Positions 32,462 to 33,597 of a DNA stretch of 33,597 nt are shown in pieces. Location: contig CALHZT010000011.1 of assembly GCA_938040995.1 (NCBI GenBank), positions 1 to 33,597 of the forward strand, read 5' to 3'. Origin of the DNA: an uncultured Pirellulaceae bacterium. GTDB lineage: Bacteria; Planctomycetota; Planctomycetia; Pirellulales; Pirellulaceae. The position numbers and the translations under genes were made by a program. Every line of letters starts with the position of its first letter. Within the stretch, counting starts at the first letter, position 1. The notes under the pieces are model-generated. The model did no database searches. It had not been told where the DNA came from and was given only the letters and a program-made list of their open reading frames with translations.

Positions 32462-33469
32462 TTAGAGTCCAGAACTGCAGTCGCTGCGAAGGTAACGCTG
32501 CAGGAACGCGAGGCAAATCAGCAAAGGCCATACCAGCCGGGGTTCCGGTACGGCGACGAGTCCATGCGTATCGGAAGTGAACTTGTTGGCATTCCACGCA
32601 TTAAAGTCGGATGCATCGACGCTACCATCCGTTGTGAAGTCGCCGGAGCACCAACCGGTCGTGTTCGTAAACTTGTTACTGTTCCAGATGTTGAAATCAC
32701 TCGCGTCGACAGAGCCGCTAAGATTTGCGTCGCCAGAGGGAATATCCAAAAGAGCCCGCCAGAGCGTGAGATCGTCCACCGAAACTGAGCCATCGTTGTT
32801 CAGGTCGTAGATCGAATTGGAATTTCCTTCCACGATTGCCATGCCAAGAGCGTCAATGTCCAGGCAGTCAAAATTTCCGTCATTGTTTAGATCTGCGGAA
32901 ACATCGAAGACTTCATTGCGAATATCGATGGGGTGCTCCGAAAAGAGGGTCCGTCCGAAGAGGCCCGCTCGATAATTCACGTTCATTCTCATCGGTTCGT
33001 AATCAGCCGTGGGATCGCCGTTCGCATCGAGTCCAAAGTCCAGTCGGTTCAGGCCGGCGTCCAGTCGAAAAATTGGTCGGGGCGAAGTCACTGGCAAGAA
33101 TGCTCCCGCCGCATCGATTCCCAAAAGGTCCAGTCGCCCATTGGTGATTTCGGGCGCATCCCACGCGATGCCGTCTGCGAAAAACGGGAGTTCGGCGGAT
33201 ACTTCGGTTTGACCGGTAACCGTCATCGCGAATCCGATCATTCCTACATCATCAAACAGCAGGTTGTTGTTATCTACCGAATCTACGAGCCCGTTTTGGC
33301 CCATCGCGTTCAGGAATACGAGGCCAGAATCGGCGTCGTACCAGACAAACGGGTTGATGACTTCACCGGTATCTGGATTGATCACGGGGTCGCCGTTCAC
33401 ATTCGACCATTGCGCGCTCAGCGGCAGGCAAGCGATCGATACCAGTAGAATCGCCGAAAATTTTTTCAT
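32462..33469 (-). CDS. Dockerin-like, PEP-CTERM-type exported protein
   Basis: The ATG at 33469 (MKKFSAILLVSIACLPLSAQ) gives a strong signal peptide; the ORF start at 33499 adds ten residues before it. The mature 315 residues have an unassigned N-terminal domain (about 20-175). Four Ca-binding dockerin-like loops follow: DLNNDGNFDCLDI, DLNNDGSVSVDDL, DANLSGSVDASDF and DFTTDGSVDASDF. The last two sit in a near-duplicate segment ending (N/A)WN(S/A)NKF. The C-terminus reads AVPEPRLVWPLLICLAFLQRYLRS, matching the PEP-CTERM layout of a PEP box, hydrophobic helix and basic residues, followed by a short extra tail. It is probably sorted to the surface by exosortase-type machinery; no exosortase gene is in view. 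Confidence 0.9.
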   Translation of the reverse strand: MKKFSAILLVSIACLPLSAQWSNVNGDPVINPDTGEVINPFVWYDADSGLVFLNAMGQNGLVDSVDNNNLLFDDVGMIGFAMTVTGQTEVSAELPFFADGIAWDAPEITNGRLDLLGIDAAGAFLPVTSPRPIFRLDAGLNRLDFGLDANGDPTADYEPMRMNVNYRAGLFGRTLFSEHPIDIRNEVFDVSADLNNDGNFDCLDIDALGMAIVEGNSNSIYDLNNDGSVSVDDLTLWRALLDIPSGDANLSGSVDASDFNIWNSNKFTNTTGWCSGDFTTDGSVDASDFNAWNANKFTSDTHGLVAVPEPRLVWPLLICLAFLQRYLRSDCSSGL

Positions 33470-33597
33470 AAGTTTGAGTCCAGGTAACTGAGTGTCCATA
33501 CAAAGTTCGCGTACAACAAAGGTGGAAATTGAGGTATCGGCAACCGCCCATTTTACATGACTTCGTTCGCAATGCGATCAGTAACTGGTGGCTTCAC

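Overview
The window looks like a chromosome segment of a planctomycete, most likely of the Pirellulaceae/Pirellulales type. This rests on family content read from the translations, not on a database search. The markers are a BBP7-type outer-membrane barrel, two exported proteins with the N-terminal LEPR-XLL-like signal, a PEP-CTERM/dockerin-like protein, a DUF1080-ThuA protein, a PQQ-propeller protein, and an ECF sigma factor coupled to a Ser/Thr kinase with a TPR tail. I support 23 protein genes. I see no rRNA, tRNA, CRISPR array, transposase or phage gene.

Layout. 1-904: a 202-bp tandem array, then non-coding DNA. 905-4474: an operon of an SGNH-like membrane-anchored protein, an MBOAT O-acyltransferase and a CelD/BioF2-type GNAT acyltransferase, which fits acyl decoration of an envelope or extracellular polysaccharide. 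4475-4988: a 179-bp tandem duplication with internal hairpins. 4989-7952: a small anchored acidic protein, a double zinc-ribbon tail-anchored protein, and a secreted DUF1080-ThuA protein. 8408-10307: citrate synthase followed by a TrkA-C membrane protein. 10766-13058: a tandem ACT protein, a YbgC-like thioesterase and PurM. 13498-18225: a GlgX-like debranching enzyme, an exported thioredoxin-like protein and a PQQ propeller. 18703-24955: a coiled-coil membrane protein, the BBP7 barrel, and a SdrD_B/DUF11 surface protein. 24982-30913 (minus strand): ECF sigma, Ser/Thr kinase-TPR and a LEPR-type matrixin-like protease, probably one transcription unit. 31152-33469: an XRE-like regulator, a small HPGHG membrane protein and a dockerin/PEP-CTERM protein.

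Core metabolism (citrate synthase, PurM, GlgX) is interleaved with envelope and surface genes, and the gaps between them carry repeats. The clearest unexplained signal is a dispersed, GC-rich repeat family present five times in the intergenic DNA, in both orientations. It produces spurious ORFs with the translated motif SREEGRSxSDGEERP. Several gaps also hold short heptanucleotide tandem repeats, and some hold perfect hairpins.

The most system-like gene set is the sigma-kinase-protease unit. The sigma and kinase genes overlap by ATGA, the kinase has DFN in place of DFG, and the next gene on the same strand encodes an exported zinc protease that lacks the usual Met-turn methionine. It lies convergent to a large surface protein with a matching N-terminal export signal. 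I see no defence system or clear biosynthetic cluster.
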